A DNA stretch of 64,000 nt from Streptomyces chartreusis (lineage in GTDB: Bacteria > Actinomycetota > Actinomycetes > Streptomycetales > Streptomycetaceae), in the NCBI RefSeq assembly GCF_008704715.1, contig NZ_CP023689.1:7688001-7752000 (forward strand). Reading direction: 5' to 3'. The position numbers and the translations under genes were made by a program. The notes beneath the pieces were generated by a model, which searched no databases, had not been told where the DNA came from, and saw only the letters and a program-made list of their open reading frames with translations. Of the stretch, positions 7,915 through 19,737 are shown piece by piece (positions within the stretch are counted from its first letter, which is position 1; every line of letters begins with the position of its first letter).

Positions 7915-9294
7915 TCAGGCCGGCCTGATGTTGTGGTTGAAGCGGAACACGTTGTCCGGGTCGTAGCGGCGCTTCAGATCGGCCAGGCGCCGGGTGTTCT
8001 CCGGGCCCAGGCCGGCGACGACCCGCTCGGCGCCCTCGTCGCCGATGAAGTTGAGATAGACCGCGCCCGTGCTCCACGGCTGTGCCGCCGCTCGCACCTC
8101 GCGGACCCAGCTCACGCAGCGCTCGTCGTCCGCAGGGTCCTCCCAGATCGCGAAGGGGTGTACGGCCCAGGGCGCATCCCGGTAGGGCACGGGGTACTCG
8201 TGCGGGCCCGCCGCGATCGCCCCGCCCTGCGGGAACAGCACATGGATGGTGCCGGTCGCCGGCATCGCATCGCCCCCGGCGCAGAACGCGTCCAGGTAGG
8301 AGTCGGGCGCGCTCGTCAGATACTCCGCCGACCAGTAGTTACGCATCCCCGGCGGATCGTCGAGCATGCACTGGACGTCGGCGTACGGCATCGCCCCGAC
8401 GATCTCCGACTCGTGCGGCAGCGCCAGCAGGGGCTCGGCCAGCTTGCGCATGTCCTCCTCGGGCCCGGCGTACGTCAGCAGCGCGCCACACAGGAGCGAG
8501 CCGACCAGGTGCGGCGGTACGAACTCCTCGGGCGGGCCGGTGAGATAGAGCACGCCGCCGCTCGCCTCGTCGGGGGCAATGGTGATCAGCTCGCGGTAGG
8601 TGCGGGTGACCTCGGGGCCGAACTCCGGGAGGTACAGCACCAGCGCGATGGAGAACTCGGGCAGCTCGTGGAGCTTCAGGGTGAGCGCGGTCGCGACACC
8701 GAAGTTGCCGCCTCCGCCGTGCAGGCCCCAGAACAGCTCCGGGTTCTCGTCGGCGCTCGCGTGGACCCGCTCGCCGTCCGCCGTGACGAGTTCGACGCCG
8801 ACCAGGTTGTCGACGGCCAGCCCGCACCAGCGGTCCAGCCAGCCGGAGCCGCCGCCGAGGACGAAACCGCCGACCCCGGTCGTGGAGGCCCGGCCGCCGG
8901 TCGTGGCGAGGGCGTGCGGCTGGCAGGCGCGGTCCAGGTCGCTCATCGTGGCGCCGCCCGCGACCCGTACCGCCTCGGCCGCGGGATCGACGCTCACCGC
9001 GCGCATGTGCCGCAGGTCGACGACCAGTCCGCCGTCGTTGACCGCCGTGCCCGCCACGCTGTGCCCCCCGCCGCGCACCGCGATGTTGAGATCGAGGTCC
9101 CTTCCGAACCGCACGGCCCGCACGACGTCGTTCTCGTCCACGCACTGGGCGATGACCGCGGGCCGGCGGTCGATCATCGCGTTGAAGACCGTGCGGGCCT
9201 CGTCATAGCCCGCGTCCGACGGGGCGAACACGTCGCCGACCAGATCCTCGCGCAGCGCGGCGAGGGCCGCGCCCGCCTTCGATGGGGAGGCCAT
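7915..9294 (-). CDS. FAD-binding oxidoreductase, berberine-bridge-enzyme type
   Basis: 459 aa starting MASPSKAG at 9294, preceded by a G-rich ribosome site. An FAD-binding PCMH domain (about 40-215) contains AVRGGGHSVAGTAVNDGG; the His of GGGHS is the usual covalent FAD attachment residue. A C-terminal BBE motif (RYDPDNVFRFNHNI) is at the end. Upstream codons are open but not protein-like. Such enzymes oxidise sugars, alkaloids or polyketide intermediates; the substrate is unknown. The GH15 gene ends 69 bp before this start on the same strand, suggesting a sugar-related pair, which is inference. Confidence 0.88.
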   Translation of the reverse strand: MASPSKAGAALAALREDLVGDVFAPSDAGYDEARTVFNAMIDRRPAVIAQCVDENDVVRAVRFGRDLDLNIAVRGGGHSVAGTAVNDGGLVVDLRHMRAVSVDPAAEAVRVAGGATMSDLDRACQPHALATTGGRASTTGVGGFVLGGGSGWLDRWCGLAVDNLVGVELVTADGERVHASADENPELFWGLHGGGGNFGVATALTLKLHELPEFSIALVLYLPEFGPEVTRTYRELITIAPDEASGGVLYLTGPPEEFVPPHLVGSLLCGALLTYAGPEEDMRKLAEPLLALPHESEIVGAMPYADVQCMLDDPPGMRNYWSAEYLTSAPDSYLDAFCAGGDAMPATGTIHVLFPQGGAIAAGPHEYPVPYRDAPWAVHPFAIWEDPADDERCVSWVREVRAAAQPWSTGAVYLNFIGDEGAERVVAGLGPENTRRLADLKRRYDPDNVFRFNHNIRPA

Positions 9295-9362
9295 GAGGGC
9301 GCCCCCTTTCGTGCAGGGGCTGATGCATCCCAGCGTAGGCAGGCTTCGGCCGGCGGTCCTGT

Positions 9363-11189
9363 TCAGCCGCCGTAGGCCCCCGAGGCCGTCAGGCGCAGCG
9401 CGGTGTCGATCAGCGGGACGTGGCTGAAGGCCTGCGGGAAGTTGCCGACCTGGCGCTGGCGCACCGGGTCCCACTCCTCGGCCAGCAGACCCAGGTCGTT
9501 GCGCAGCGACAGCAGCCTCTCGAACAGCTTGCGGGCCTCGTCGACGCGGCCGATCATCGCCAGGTCGTCCGCCATCCAGAAGGAGCAGGCGAGGAAGGCG
9601 CCTTCGTCACCGGACAGACCGTCGACGCCCTCGTGCTCGCCCTGCGTCGGGTAGCGCAGGATGAAGCCGTCCGAGGTGGACAGCTCGCGCTGGATCGCCT
9701 CGATGGTGCCGATCACGCGCTTGTCGTCCGGCGGCAGGAAGCCCATCTGCGGGATCAGCAGCAGGGAGGCGTCCAGCTCCTTGGAGCCGTACGACTGCGT
9801 GAACGTGTTGCGTTCCTTGTCGTAGCCCTTCTCGCACACGTCCCGGTGGATCTCGTCGCGCAGTTCCTTCCAGCGCTCCAGCGGGCCGTCCGCGTCGCCG
9901 GACTCGATCAGCTTGATCGTGCGGTCGACGGCGACCCAGGCCATCACCTTGGAGTGCACGAAGTGGCGGCGCGGGCCGCGCACCTCCCAGATGCCCTCGT
10001 CCGGCTCCTGCCAGTGGTCCTCCAGGTAGCGGATCAGCTTCAGCTGGAGCAGGGAGGCGTAGTCGTTGCGGGCCAGGCCCGTCATGTGCGCCAGGTGCAG
10101 GGCCTCGGTGACCTCGCCGTAGACGTCCAGCTGGAGCTGGTGCGCGGCGCCGTTGCCGACCCGGACCGGCGCGGAGTTCTCGTAGCCGGGCAGCCAGTCC
10201 AGCTCCGCCTCGCCGAGCTCGCGCTCGCCGGCGATGCCGTACATGATCTGGAGGTTCTCCGGGTCGCCCGCGACTGCCCGCAGCAGCCACTCGCGCCACG
10301 CGCGGGCCTCCTCGCGGTAGCCGGTGCGCAGCAGCGAGGACAGGGTGATCGCCGCGTCGCGGAGCCAGGTGTAGCGGTAGTCCCAGTTGCGGACGCCGCC
10401 GATGTCCTCGGGCAGGGACGTCGTCGGGGCGGCGACGATGCCGCCCGTCGGGGCGTAGGTCAGCGCCTTGAGGGTGATCAGCGAGCGGATGACCGCCTCG
10501 CGGTAGGGGCCGTGGTACGTGCAGTGCTCGACCCACTCGCGCCAGAAGTCCTCCGTCGCCGTCAGCGACAGCTCCGGCTCGGGCAGCGCCGGGGGCTGCT
10601 TGTGCGAGGGCTCCCAGGAGATCGTGAACGCGATCCGCTCACCCGGGGCGACCGTGAAGTCCGAGTACGTCGTCAGCGACTTGCCGTAGGTCTCGGCCTC
10701 CGTGTCGAACCACACCGAGTCCGGGCCCGCGACGGCGACCGTACGGCCCTCGTGCTTGTGCACCCAGGGCACCACCCGGCCGTACGAGAAACGCATCCGC
10801 AGCGTCGAGCGCATGGGCACCCGGCCCGAGACGCCCTCCACGATCCGGATCAGCTGGGGCGCGCCGTCACGCGGGGGCATGAAGTCGATCACCCGGACCG
10901 TGCCGCGCGGCGTGTCCCACTCGGACTCCAGGATCAGGGAGTCGCCGCGGTAGCTGCGCCGGGCCGCGGTGGGCGGCGGGGAGTCGGAGGCGTGCGCGGG
11001 GCCGAGCCGCCAGAAACCGTGTTCCTCGGTGCCCAGCAGTCCGGCGAAGATGGCATGCGAGTCGAAGCGGGGCAGGCACAGCCAGTCCACTGTGCCGTCC
11101 CGGCAGACCAGCGCGGCGGTCTGCATGTCTCCGATGAGTGCGTAGTCTTCGATGCGCCCGGCCACGTGCAACTCCAGTCGAACGGCCAC
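9363..11189 (-). CDS. Glycoside hydrolase family 15 (glucoamylase/trehalase-like)
   Basis: 608 aa from GTG 11189, chosen because GAGGGGGTGAC directly precedes it; the longer open frame lacks a ribosome site. An N-terminal domain (AGRIEDYALIGDMQTAALVC, DGTVDWLCLPRFDSHAIFA) is followed by the (alpha/alpha)6 catalytic domain with NWDYRYTWLRDAAI, WLPGYENSAPVRVGN and AWVAVDRTI. Close relatives include actinobacterial GH15 trehalases and glucoamylases; substrate cannot be decided by eye. It is intracellular by appearance, with no signal peptide. It is divergent from pyrG across a 506-bp region. Confidence 0.88.
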   Translation of the reverse strand: MAVRLELHVAGRIEDYALIGDMQTAALVCRDGTVDWLCLPRFDSHAIFAGLLGTEEHGFWRLGPAHASDSPPPTAARRSYRGDSLILESEWDTPRGTVRVIDFMPPRDGAPQLIRIVEGVSGRVPMRSTLRMRFSYGRVVPWVHKHEGRTVAVAGPDSVWFDTEAETYGKSLTTYSDFTVAPGERIAFTISWEPSHKQPPALPEPELSLTATEDFWREWVEHCTYHGPYREAVIRSLITLKALTYAPTGGIVAAPTTSLPEDIGGVRNWDYRYTWLRDAAITLSSLLRTGYREEARAWREWLLRAVAGDPENLQIMYGIAGERELGEAELDWLPGYENSAPVRVGNGAAHQLQLDVYGEVTEALHLAHMTGLARNDYASLLQLKLIRYLEDHWQEPDEGIWEVRGPRRHFVHSKVMAWVAVDRTIKLIESGDADGPLERWKELRDEIHRDVCEKGYDKERNTFTQSYGSKELDASLLLIPQMGFLPPDDKRVIGTIEAIQRELSTSDGFILRYPTQGEHEGVDGLSGDEGAFLACSFWMADDLAMIGRVDEARKLFERLLSLRNDLGLLAEEWDPVRQRQVGNFPQAFSHVPLIDTALRLTASGAYGG

Positions 11190-11695
11190 GTCACCCCCTC
11201 TTGGGAACAAGGGGGCTCTCGCTAGTGCGGTCAAGGGGTGTTGTAAATCGTCGTTGAGCGGTGAAGCAAAGCAGCCGCTTCGGCCGTGAGGCAAAACGAC
11301 TGTCGTTTCTCGACAATCTCTGCTCAACGAACTGACGAGCTCTCGTTGTTCCGGAGGCTACGGGCGAGGGGTGGTGCCGTGTTACCGGCCGGGCTCGGCA
11401 GCGAATGTCCGAGCAGGATACGACGCACGTAGATGATCTGCGTGCCGCTCCGGGCAACCCGGGTCCGCCGAACGGGTGAGCAAGGGGTGAGAAACCGGGA
11501 CGGTCGTGCAGGTTCGTGGCGGGACGTGTGCGGAGCGTGGCCGGAAGCCATCGGTTCCGGTCGCTGATACCCTGGTAGCCCGTGGACCGGTGGGAGAAAA
11601 ACCCCCGAACCGCAGCGACGGCGACGCCGGAGATTTCTCCGGTCGGGCAGCCGCACCGCACCCCAGATCGCGACCACGGGAGCTCCCTCTTGGCC
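11190..11695. promoter_or_regulatory. Divergent intergenic region between GH15 gene and pyrG
   Basis: 506 bp without a convincing gene. It holds a perfect 15-bp palindrome AAACGACTGTCGTTT at 11294-11308, enclosed by 9-bp arms TCGTTGAGC (11251-11259) and GCTCAACGA (11322-11330). Nearer pyrG is the perfect hairpin CCGGAGATTTCTCCGG at 11627-11642. The first two are relatively AT-rich and symmetrical, as expected for an operator serving the minus-strand gene. The third lies 53 bp before the pyrG ATG and could form in its leader. No promoter hexamers are convincing. Confidence 0.5.
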
Positions 11696-13345
<1,650 letters not shown>

Positions 13346-13364
13346 CACACCACTTGTACGGTGG

Positions 13365-13407
13365 CCGGGGTGCAAACCTTCAAAGGGTGCGCACCCCGGT
13401 TTTCTTT
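13365..13407 (+). terminator. Rho-independent terminator of pyrG
   Basis: A 9-bp stem CCGGGGTGC (13365-13373) / GCACCCCGG (13391-13399) carries an inner CCTT/AAGG stem and is followed by TTTTCTTT. It lies 20 bp after the pyrG stop. Confidence 0.85.
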
Positions 13408-13443
13408 GGCGGGTTCTTTTTGAAGCGTGTGGAAGGGCAGGGC

Positions 13444-14070
13444 ATGACGATCAAGGACACCCCCGAGGAGTGGGAGATCCGGGCGACGGACACCCCCTTC
13501 GTGGGCAACAAGACCTCCGTCCGCACGGACGACGTGGTCATGCCCGACGGTTCGGTCGTCCGGCGTGACTACCAGGTCCACCCCGGTTCCGTGGCCGTGC
13601 TCGCCCTCGACGACCAGGACCGCGTCCTGCTCATCAGGCAGTACCGCCACCCGGTGCGGCACAAGCTCTGGGAGATCCCGGCGGGCCTGCTCGACATCCC
13701 CGGCGAGAACCCGCTGCACGCCGCCCAGCGCGAGCTGTACGAGGAGGCGCACGTCAAGGCCGAGGACTGGCGGGTGCTGACGGACGTCTACACCACCCCC
13801 GGCGGCTGTGACGAGGCCATCCGGATCTTCCTCGCCCGGAACCTGTCCGAGGCCGACGGGGAGCGCTTCGTCGTGGAGGACGAGGAGGCCGACATGGAGC
13901 ACGCGCGGGTGCCGGTCGACGAGCTGGTGCGGGGCGTGCTCGCGGGCGAGCTCCACAACAACTGCCTTGTCGTGGGCGTGCTGTCGCTGGTCGCCGCGCG
14001 TGCCTCCGGCGGTCCGGACGGGTTGCGTCCGGCGGGGGCGCCCTGGCCGGCGAGGCCGTTCGAGGTGTAG
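13444..14070 (+). CDS. NUDIX hydrolase, ADP-ribose pyrophosphatase type
   Basis: 208 aa starting MTIKDTPEEW at 13444; upstream in-frame codons overlap the pyrG terminator and are discounted. The Nudix box runs from GLLDIPGENPLHAA to QRELYEEA (about residues 80-105) with the REx2EE core intact. Flanking RQYRHPVRHKLWEIPAG and the TTPGGCDEAI loop are typical of ADP-ribose diphosphatases, which yield AMP and ribose-5-phosphate. Location directly after pyrG is conserved in actinobacteria. Confidence 0.92.
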   Translation: MTIKDTPEEWEIRATDTPFVGNKTSVRTDDVVMPDGSVVRRDYQVHPGSVAVLALDDQDRVLLIRQYRHPVRHKLWEIPAGLLDIPGENPLHAAQRELYEEAHVKAEDWRVLTDVYTTPGGCDEAIRIFLARNLSEADGERFVVEDEEADMEHARVPVDELVRGVLAGELHNNCLVVGVLSLVAARASGGPDGLRPAGAPWPARPFEV

Positions 14071-14242
14071 GCGGGGGCTCTGTTCGGCCCTGAGTCCTAC
14101 GATCTGCTGATCCGATCGGGCGACGTCCCGCCATGCCCGCCTCGCTCCGCCCGGAACGTAGCAGAGCGTGAACTAGGCTCTGATACACGCCCGAACCGGA
14201 GTCCCGGCGGGCTTGCGCGTGCGTGGGACGGGAGTGTGGCCC

Positions 14243-16330
14243 GTGACGGATCAGGTGGTGGACACAGGCGGCGTGCAGGTGTCGGCACGGACCTCCGATG
14301 CGAACCAATTCCTGGGCCGCACCCGCGAGTTGAAGGAGCTGCGCGCCGACATCGAGCGCGCGGGCCTGGACACCCTCTCCGGTCGCAAGGCACCACGCGC
14401 GCGCGTGCTGCTCATCGCGGGCCGCCCCGGCTCGGGCCGCACCGCCCTCGCCGAGGAACTCGTACGGCAGGTGGCGGACCGCTACCCGGACGGGGTACTG
14501 CGCGCCAGGCTCACCGACCCCGACGGCACCCCCGTCCCCGTCCGGCGCACCGCACGCCTGCTGCTCACCGCCCTGGACCGGCCCACCCCGCCCGGCGCCC
14601 CCGAGGACGACCTCACGGCAGCCCTGCGCGAGGCCCTCGCCGACCGCCGGGTCCTGCTGCTGCTCGACGACGCCGCCGAGGCCGACCAGGTCGACGCCCT
14701 GCTGCCGGACACCCCGGAATGCCTGGCCGTGGCCGTCTCCGGCGGTCCGCTGACCGGGATCTCGGACGTCCGGCCCTGCACGCTCGGCGGCCTCGACACC
14801 AAGTCGGCCGTCGAGATGCTGTCCCGGCACGCCGGGTCGGTGCGCATCACCGTCGACCCGCGGGCCGCCGAGGGCCTGGTCGAGGTGTGCCAGGGCCAGC
14901 CCGCCGCGCTGCGGCTGGCGGGCGGCTGGCTCGCCGCCCGGCCCAAGTCCGCCGTGGCCGACCTCGCCAAGCAGCTGCGGGCCGAGGGCGAGGAGGGCAC
15001 TCCGCTCAGCCGGATCTTCCGGCTCGCCTACACCGGCCTGCCCGCCCCGGCCGCCCGCATACTGCGGCTGCTCTCCCTCGCCCCCGGCGGCCTGATCGAC
15101 CCGCACACCGCCTCCGCGCTCGCCGGCTCCTCGGTGGAGGGCGCCCACACCACCCTGGACGACTTCGTCGCCCTCGGCCTGCTGCACGCCGTCGACTCGC
15201 CGCTGCCCCAGTACGAGGTCCCGGCCTGTCTGCACCCGCTGCTCACGGCCCTCACCGAGACCCAGGACCGCCCCGCCGAGCTCCAGCTCGCCCGCGCCCG
15301 GATGCTGGAGCGGACCGTACGGCTGCTGCAGTCCTGCCGGGCGATCACCGAGACCGACAGCCCCGAGACCCGGCAGAAGCTCCTCGGCATGCCGCGGGCC
15401 CTGCGCTTCCCCAACCCCCGCGCCGCCGCCGACTGGCTCGACATCCGCAGGCCCGCCCTGCTGGCCTCGGCCCGTGCCGCGGTCGCCGACGGGGAGCTGG
15501 ACACCCTCGCCAGACGGCTGATGTCCCAGCTGGTCAGAGCCATGGTGGCGCACTTCGGCACCAAGGCCGCCGCCCCCGACCTGTACGACGTGCACGCCCT
15601 GGTCCTCGACGTGGCGCAGCGCCGCAACCTGCCCCGCGAGCAGGCCGCGGCGCTGCTGAACCTCGGCGACCTCGACGTCCGGACGGGGCGCACCCGGGAG
15701 GCGCTGGTGCGGTTCCGGGCCGCGCTGGACGCCGGACGGGAAGGAAATGACCCGTACGCGACCGGTCGCGCGATGGAATCCGTAGGCGGCGCGCATCTGG
15801 AGCTCGGGGACTACGACCGGGCCGCCGACTGGTTCGGCCGCGCCCTGGCCCAGCGGCAGGCCCGGGCCGAGCGGGTGGACGAGGCCCGGCTGTACGGCCG
15901 TATCGCCGAGGCGCACACCTACGCGGGCCGGTACGGCGAGGCGCAGCGGAGCTGGCGGGCCGCGGTCGCCGGGCACCGCAAGAACGGTGATGTGGGGGGC
16001 CACGCACGGGCGTTGAGCGAGCTGGCCCGGGTCCAGGAGTACGCCGGGCGGCTGGAGGAGTCGCTGCGTACCTGCCAGGAGGCGGTGGACTGGGCGCGGC
16101 GCGCCGAGGACCCGCGGCTCCAGGGCGCGCTGTATCTGCGGCTCGCCGACACCCTGGACCGCCTGGGCGATCCCGCGGCCGCGCAGCTGCACCGGGGCGC
16201 TGCCGAGCGGATGCTGGGAGAGGAGCCCGAGGACTCCGATGCGGCCGAGTCCGAGCCCCGGCAAGAGGCAATCGAGCCGGAACCAGACCCTAACGCCTGC
16301 GAAATCCGTAGTGCATCCAAAGAAGATTGA
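14243..16330 (+). CDS. NTPase-TPR protein (AfsR/NB-ARC-like, no DNA-binding domain)
   Basis: 695 aa from GTG 14243, which has GGAG 8 nt upstream. An N-terminal NTPase module contains VLLIAGRPGSGRTALAEEL (about residue 50) and a Walker-B-like RVLLLLDDAAEA. This is followed by a winged-helix-like middle and at least four tetratricopeptide repeats (about 455-660, e.g. ALLNLGDLDVRTGRTREAL). The architecture resembles the NTPase-TPR part of AfsR-type regulators, but no SARP or HTH domain precedes it. The Walker A Lys is replaced by Arg (GRPGSGRT), so ATP hydrolysis may be impaired. Probably a signalling or scaffold protein; function unknown. Confidence 0.75.
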   Translation: MTDQVVDTGGVQVSARTSDANQFLGRTRELKELRADIERAGLDTLSGRKAPRARVLLIAGRPGSGRTALAEELVRQVADRYPDGVLRARLTDPDGTPVPVRRTARLLLTALDRPTPPGAPEDDLTAALREALADRRVLLLLDDAAEADQVDALLPDTPECLAVAVSGGPLTGISDVRPCTLGGLDTKSAVEMLSRHAGSVRITVDPRAAEGLVEVCQGQPAALRLAGGWLAARPKSAVADLAKQLRAEGEEGTPLSRIFRLAYTGLPAPAARILRLLSLAPGGLIDPHTASALAGSSVEGAHTTLDDFVALGLLHAVDSPLPQYEVPACLHPLLTALTETQDRPAELQLARARMLERTVRLLQSCRAITETDSPETRQKLLGMPRALRFPNPRAAADWLDIRRPALLASARAAVADGELDTLARRLMSQLVRAMVAHFGTKAAAPDLYDVHALVLDVAQRRNLPREQAAALLNLGDLDVRTGRTREALVRFRAALDAGREGNDPYATGRAMESVGGAHLELGDYDRAADWFGRALAQRQARAERVDEARLYGRIAEAHTYAGRYGEAQRSWRAAVAGHRKNGDVGGHARALSELARVQEYAGRLEESLRTCQEAVDWARRAEDPRLQGALYLRLADTLDRLGDPAAAQLHRGAAERMLGEEPEDSDAAESEPRQEAIEPEPDPNACEIRSASKED

Positions 16331-16474
16331 TGCAATGAAAGGCTAGACAGCGGGAACGCCTTCATTAGACTGGCTCTGCCGCACCTTCTCCTGCGGTGTC
16401 TCCCGGTGTGCCCTGCACGCCTGGGTATGTATGGAAATGCCCCCACACCCTCTGAGCCAAGGACCGTGATCGAC

Positions 16475-17590
<1,116 letters not shown>

Positions 17591-17655
17591 GCCGATCGCC
17601 TAAGTCACTTTCTGATAAAGGCGATACGTCAACACGAGTCGTCAACCGCACGCAC

Positions 17656-17688
17656 CCGGCCGGACCTTGCCCGAAAAGGTCCGGCCGG
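17656..17688 (+). terminator. Strong hairpin terminator after ald
   Basis: A 13-bp perfect stem, CCGGCCGGACCTT (17656-17668) with AAGGTCCGGCCGG (17676-17688) and a 7-nt loop, starts 66 bp after the ald stop. The following bases are GT/AT-rich but not a T-run, which is usual for Streptomyces terminators. Confidence 0.8.
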
Positions 17689-17947
17689 ATGTGTGTATGG
17701 TCACTTTGCGACTCTCGGTCAACTCGCCTCGAACGCAACCCTTCGACCGATTCGCACACCGGTGAAACCTGCTGTGCGACGGCCGTACGCCCTTGACAGC
17801 GGGATGTTTCATTGTCGACACATCTGCTCGGTCCGGCGGATTGTGTTGCTGCGGACCACCGACACGCCATAGAGTCGCCAACCGTCGGCATGGTGCAACG
17901 CTGACCTGTCTAGAAGTTTCCTGGTCACCAAGGAGGTAAGACGACTT
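17689..17947 (+). promoter_or_regulatory. Promoter region of the parA-scpAB-rluB operon
   Basis: 259 bp with no gene. A consensus -35 TTGACA is at 17793-17798, with no clear -10 at 17-19 nt. A second possible pair is TTGCTG (17846-17851) with TAGAGT (17870-17875), 18-nt spacing. The Shine-Dalgarno AAGGAGGT at 17930-17937 is a perfect anti-16S match, 10 nt before GTG 17948. Confidence 0.45.
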
Positions 17948-19129
17948 GTGAATGAGTCGACATTTTCTCCCGGGGGTGGTCAACCAGGAACGCCGGTACG
18001 GGACCAGGGTCCCGCGGGGTTCGAGGCTGTCGGCTCCGTCGCGGTGCGCACCTTCGCAGCCCACCAGGGTCACAAGGCCCCCTCAAGGGCGACTCTGCCA
18101 GCACACATGAGCATGGATGGCCATCACGTGAACGCCATGGCCGGCGACGGAAGTGGCGCGCCCCACAACCACTTCGCCGACTACGACGAACTGCCCGCAG
18201 GGCACTTCTACGACCCCGACGCGGAGTACGAGCCCGACCCCGAGTACGCGGCCACGCTCGCGCCCGACGCTGCCCGGCAGCGCCGTGAGCGCATCGGCCC
18301 GACCGGGCGCCCGCTGCCGTACTTCCCGATCCCGGGTCCGCTGACCGACCACGGTCCCGCGAAGATCATCGCGATGTGCAACCAGAAGGGCGGCGTCGGC
18401 AAGACGACGTCGACCATCAACCTGGGTGCCGCGCTCGCGGAATACGGACGCCGGGTCCTGCTCGTCGACTTCGACCCTCAGGGCGCGCTCTCGGTCGGCC
18501 TCGGCGTCAACCCGATGGAGCTCGACCTCACCGTCTACAACCTGCTCATGGAGCGGGGCATGTCGGCGGACGAGGTGCTCCTGAAGACGGCGGTCCCCAA
18601 CATGGACCTGCTGCCGAGCAACATCGACCTGTCGGCCGCCGAGGTCCAGCTGGTCAGCGAGGTCGCGCGCGAGTCGACGCTCCAGCGCGCGCTGAAGCCG
18701 CTGCTGCCCGACTACGACTTCATCGTGATCGACTGCCAGCCCTCGCTCGGCCTGCTCACGGTCAACGCGCTGACGGCCGCCCACAAGGTGATCGTGCCCC
18801 TGGAGTGCGAGTTCTTCGCGCTGCGCGGTGTGGCGCTGCTGACCGAGACCATCGAGAAGGTCCAGGAGCGGCTCAACCCGGAGCTGGAGCTCGACGGGAT
18901 CCTCGCCACGATGTACGACTCGCGCACGGTGCACAGCCGTGAGGTGCTCGCGCGTGTGGTCGAGGCGTTCGACGACCACGTCTACCACACGGTCATCGGA
19001 CGCACCGTCCGCTTCCCGGAGACCACGGTCGCCGGTGAGCCGATCACCACCTACGCCTCCAACTCCGTCGGTGCCGCCGCCTATCGCCAGCTCGCCAGGG
19101 AGGTGCTCGCCCGGTGTCACGCCGAGTGA
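17948..19129 (+). CDS. ParA family ATPase (orphan, scpAB-linked)
   Basis: 393 aa, GTG start fixed by a perfect Shine-Dalgarno. A roughly 135-residue N-terminal extension (acidic, Pro/His/Gly-rich, likely disordered) precedes the ATPase. The deviant Walker A MCNQKGGVGKTTSTINL is at about 147, VDFDPQGALSVGLG follows, then IDCQPSLGLLTVNAL. These are the switch motifs of ParA/Soj proteins, which form dynamic DNA-bound dimers. It is not the oriC-linked ParA. It is translationally coupled (GTGA) to a small basic protein and followed by scpA/scpB, so a role in chromosome organisation or condensation is likely. In mycobacteria the equivalent gene also precedes scpA. Confidence 0.92.
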   Translation: MNESTFSPGGGQPGTPVRDQGPAGFEAVGSVAVRTFAAHQGHKAPSRATLPAHMSMDGHHVNAMAGDGSGAPHNHFADYDELPAGHFYDPDAEYEPDPEYAATLAPDAARQRRERIGPTGRPLPYFPIPGPLTDHGPAKIIAMCNQKGGVGKTTSTINLGAALAEYGRRVLLVDFDPQGALSVGLGVNPMELDLTVYNLLMERGMSADEVLLKTAVPNMDLLPSNIDLSAAEVQLVSEVARESTLQRALKPLLPDYDFIVIDCQPSLGLLTVNALTAAHKVIVPLECEFFALRGVALLTETIEKVQERLNPELELDGILATMYDSRTVHSREVLARVVEAFDDHVYHTVIGRTVRFPETTVAGEPITTYASNSVGAAAYRQLAREVLARCHAE

Positions 19130-19719
19130 GTCTGCCGGGGGCCGACGAACTGTTCCGTACGACAGGGGGTATGGCGCTCCAGCCGTCCACTCCCCGGCGT
19201 CCCGCCAACGGCGAGGCCCGGGTGCCGGCTCCCGCGGGGGAGAGCGACTCGGCCGCGGCCGTGGAGGACGCGCCGCAGTCGGTGCCCGCACAGGGCGGTG
19301 ACGGCGACGGCGCGGAACATGTCGCGGCCGACGCGGAGTCGGCCGATGCCGGCGAGTCACGCAGCCGGTCCGCCGCCGCGGAGCGTTCCTCGCGTCGTCA
19401 GGCGGCGCAGGAAGGTTCTGCCGGAGCCTCCGTGAGTGCCGGCGCCGCCTCCGGTGCGGCCGCCGCGGCGCCGCGCAAGCGTGGGCGTTCCGCCTCGCGT
19501 CGGCCCAGTGGCCGCGAACGGCACGACGAGAAGATCACCGTGTACGTCTCCGCCGAGGAGCTCATGGATCTGGAGCACGCCCGGCTGGTGCTCCGCGGAG
19601 AGCACGGGCTGGCCGTCGACCGCGGGCGGATCGTCCGTGAGGCGGTGGCCGTGGTCCTCGCGGATCTGGAGAGCCGCGGAGACGCCAGCATCCTCGTCCG
19701 ACGGCTTCGCGGGCGGTAG
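19126..19719 (+). CDS. Ribbon-helix-helix-like hypothetical partner of ParA
   Basis: 197 aa from GTG 19126 (GTGA overlap with parA); an in-frame GTG at 19114 is possible. The first ~135 residues are low-complexity Ala/Ser/Glu, ending in a basic patch (PRKRGRSASRRPSGRER). The last ~60 residues are ordered: KITVYVSAEELMDLEHARL, then RGRIVREAVAVVLADLES. This beta-strand plus two-helix pattern is that of ribbon-helix-helix DNA-binding proteins. Placement directly after a ParA ATPase is where a centromere-binding adaptor would sit. The function is inference; there is no named family I can confirm. Confidence 0.7.
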   Translation: MSLPGADELFRTTGGMALQPSTPRRPANGEARVPAPAGESDSAAAVEDAPQSVPAQGGDGDGAEHVAADAESADAGESRSRSAAAERSSRRQAAQEGSAGASVSAGAASGAAAAAPRKRGRSASRRPSGRERHDEKITVYVSAEELMDLEHARLVLRGEHGLAVDRGRIVREAVAVVLADLESRGDASILVRRLRGR

Positions 19720-19737
19720 CGGTAGCCTGCGGGGGCC

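Noticed and set aside
6172..11225. Long plus-strand open frames opposite the PucR, flavoenzyme and GH15 genes
   Set aside because: Low-complexity Arg/Gln/Gly translations without motifs, mirroring well-supported minus-strand genes.
13754..16264. An 836-codon minus-strand frame opposite the NTPase-TPR gene
   Set aside because: Gly/Val/Gln-rich with no recognisable domain; the plus strand has a ribosome site and clear TPRs.
16336..16370. Imperfect dyad AATGAAAGGC / GCCTTCATT between the TPR gene and ald as a terminator
   Set aside because: A one-base bulge and weak AT-rich arms make it a poor hairpin; not strong enough to call.
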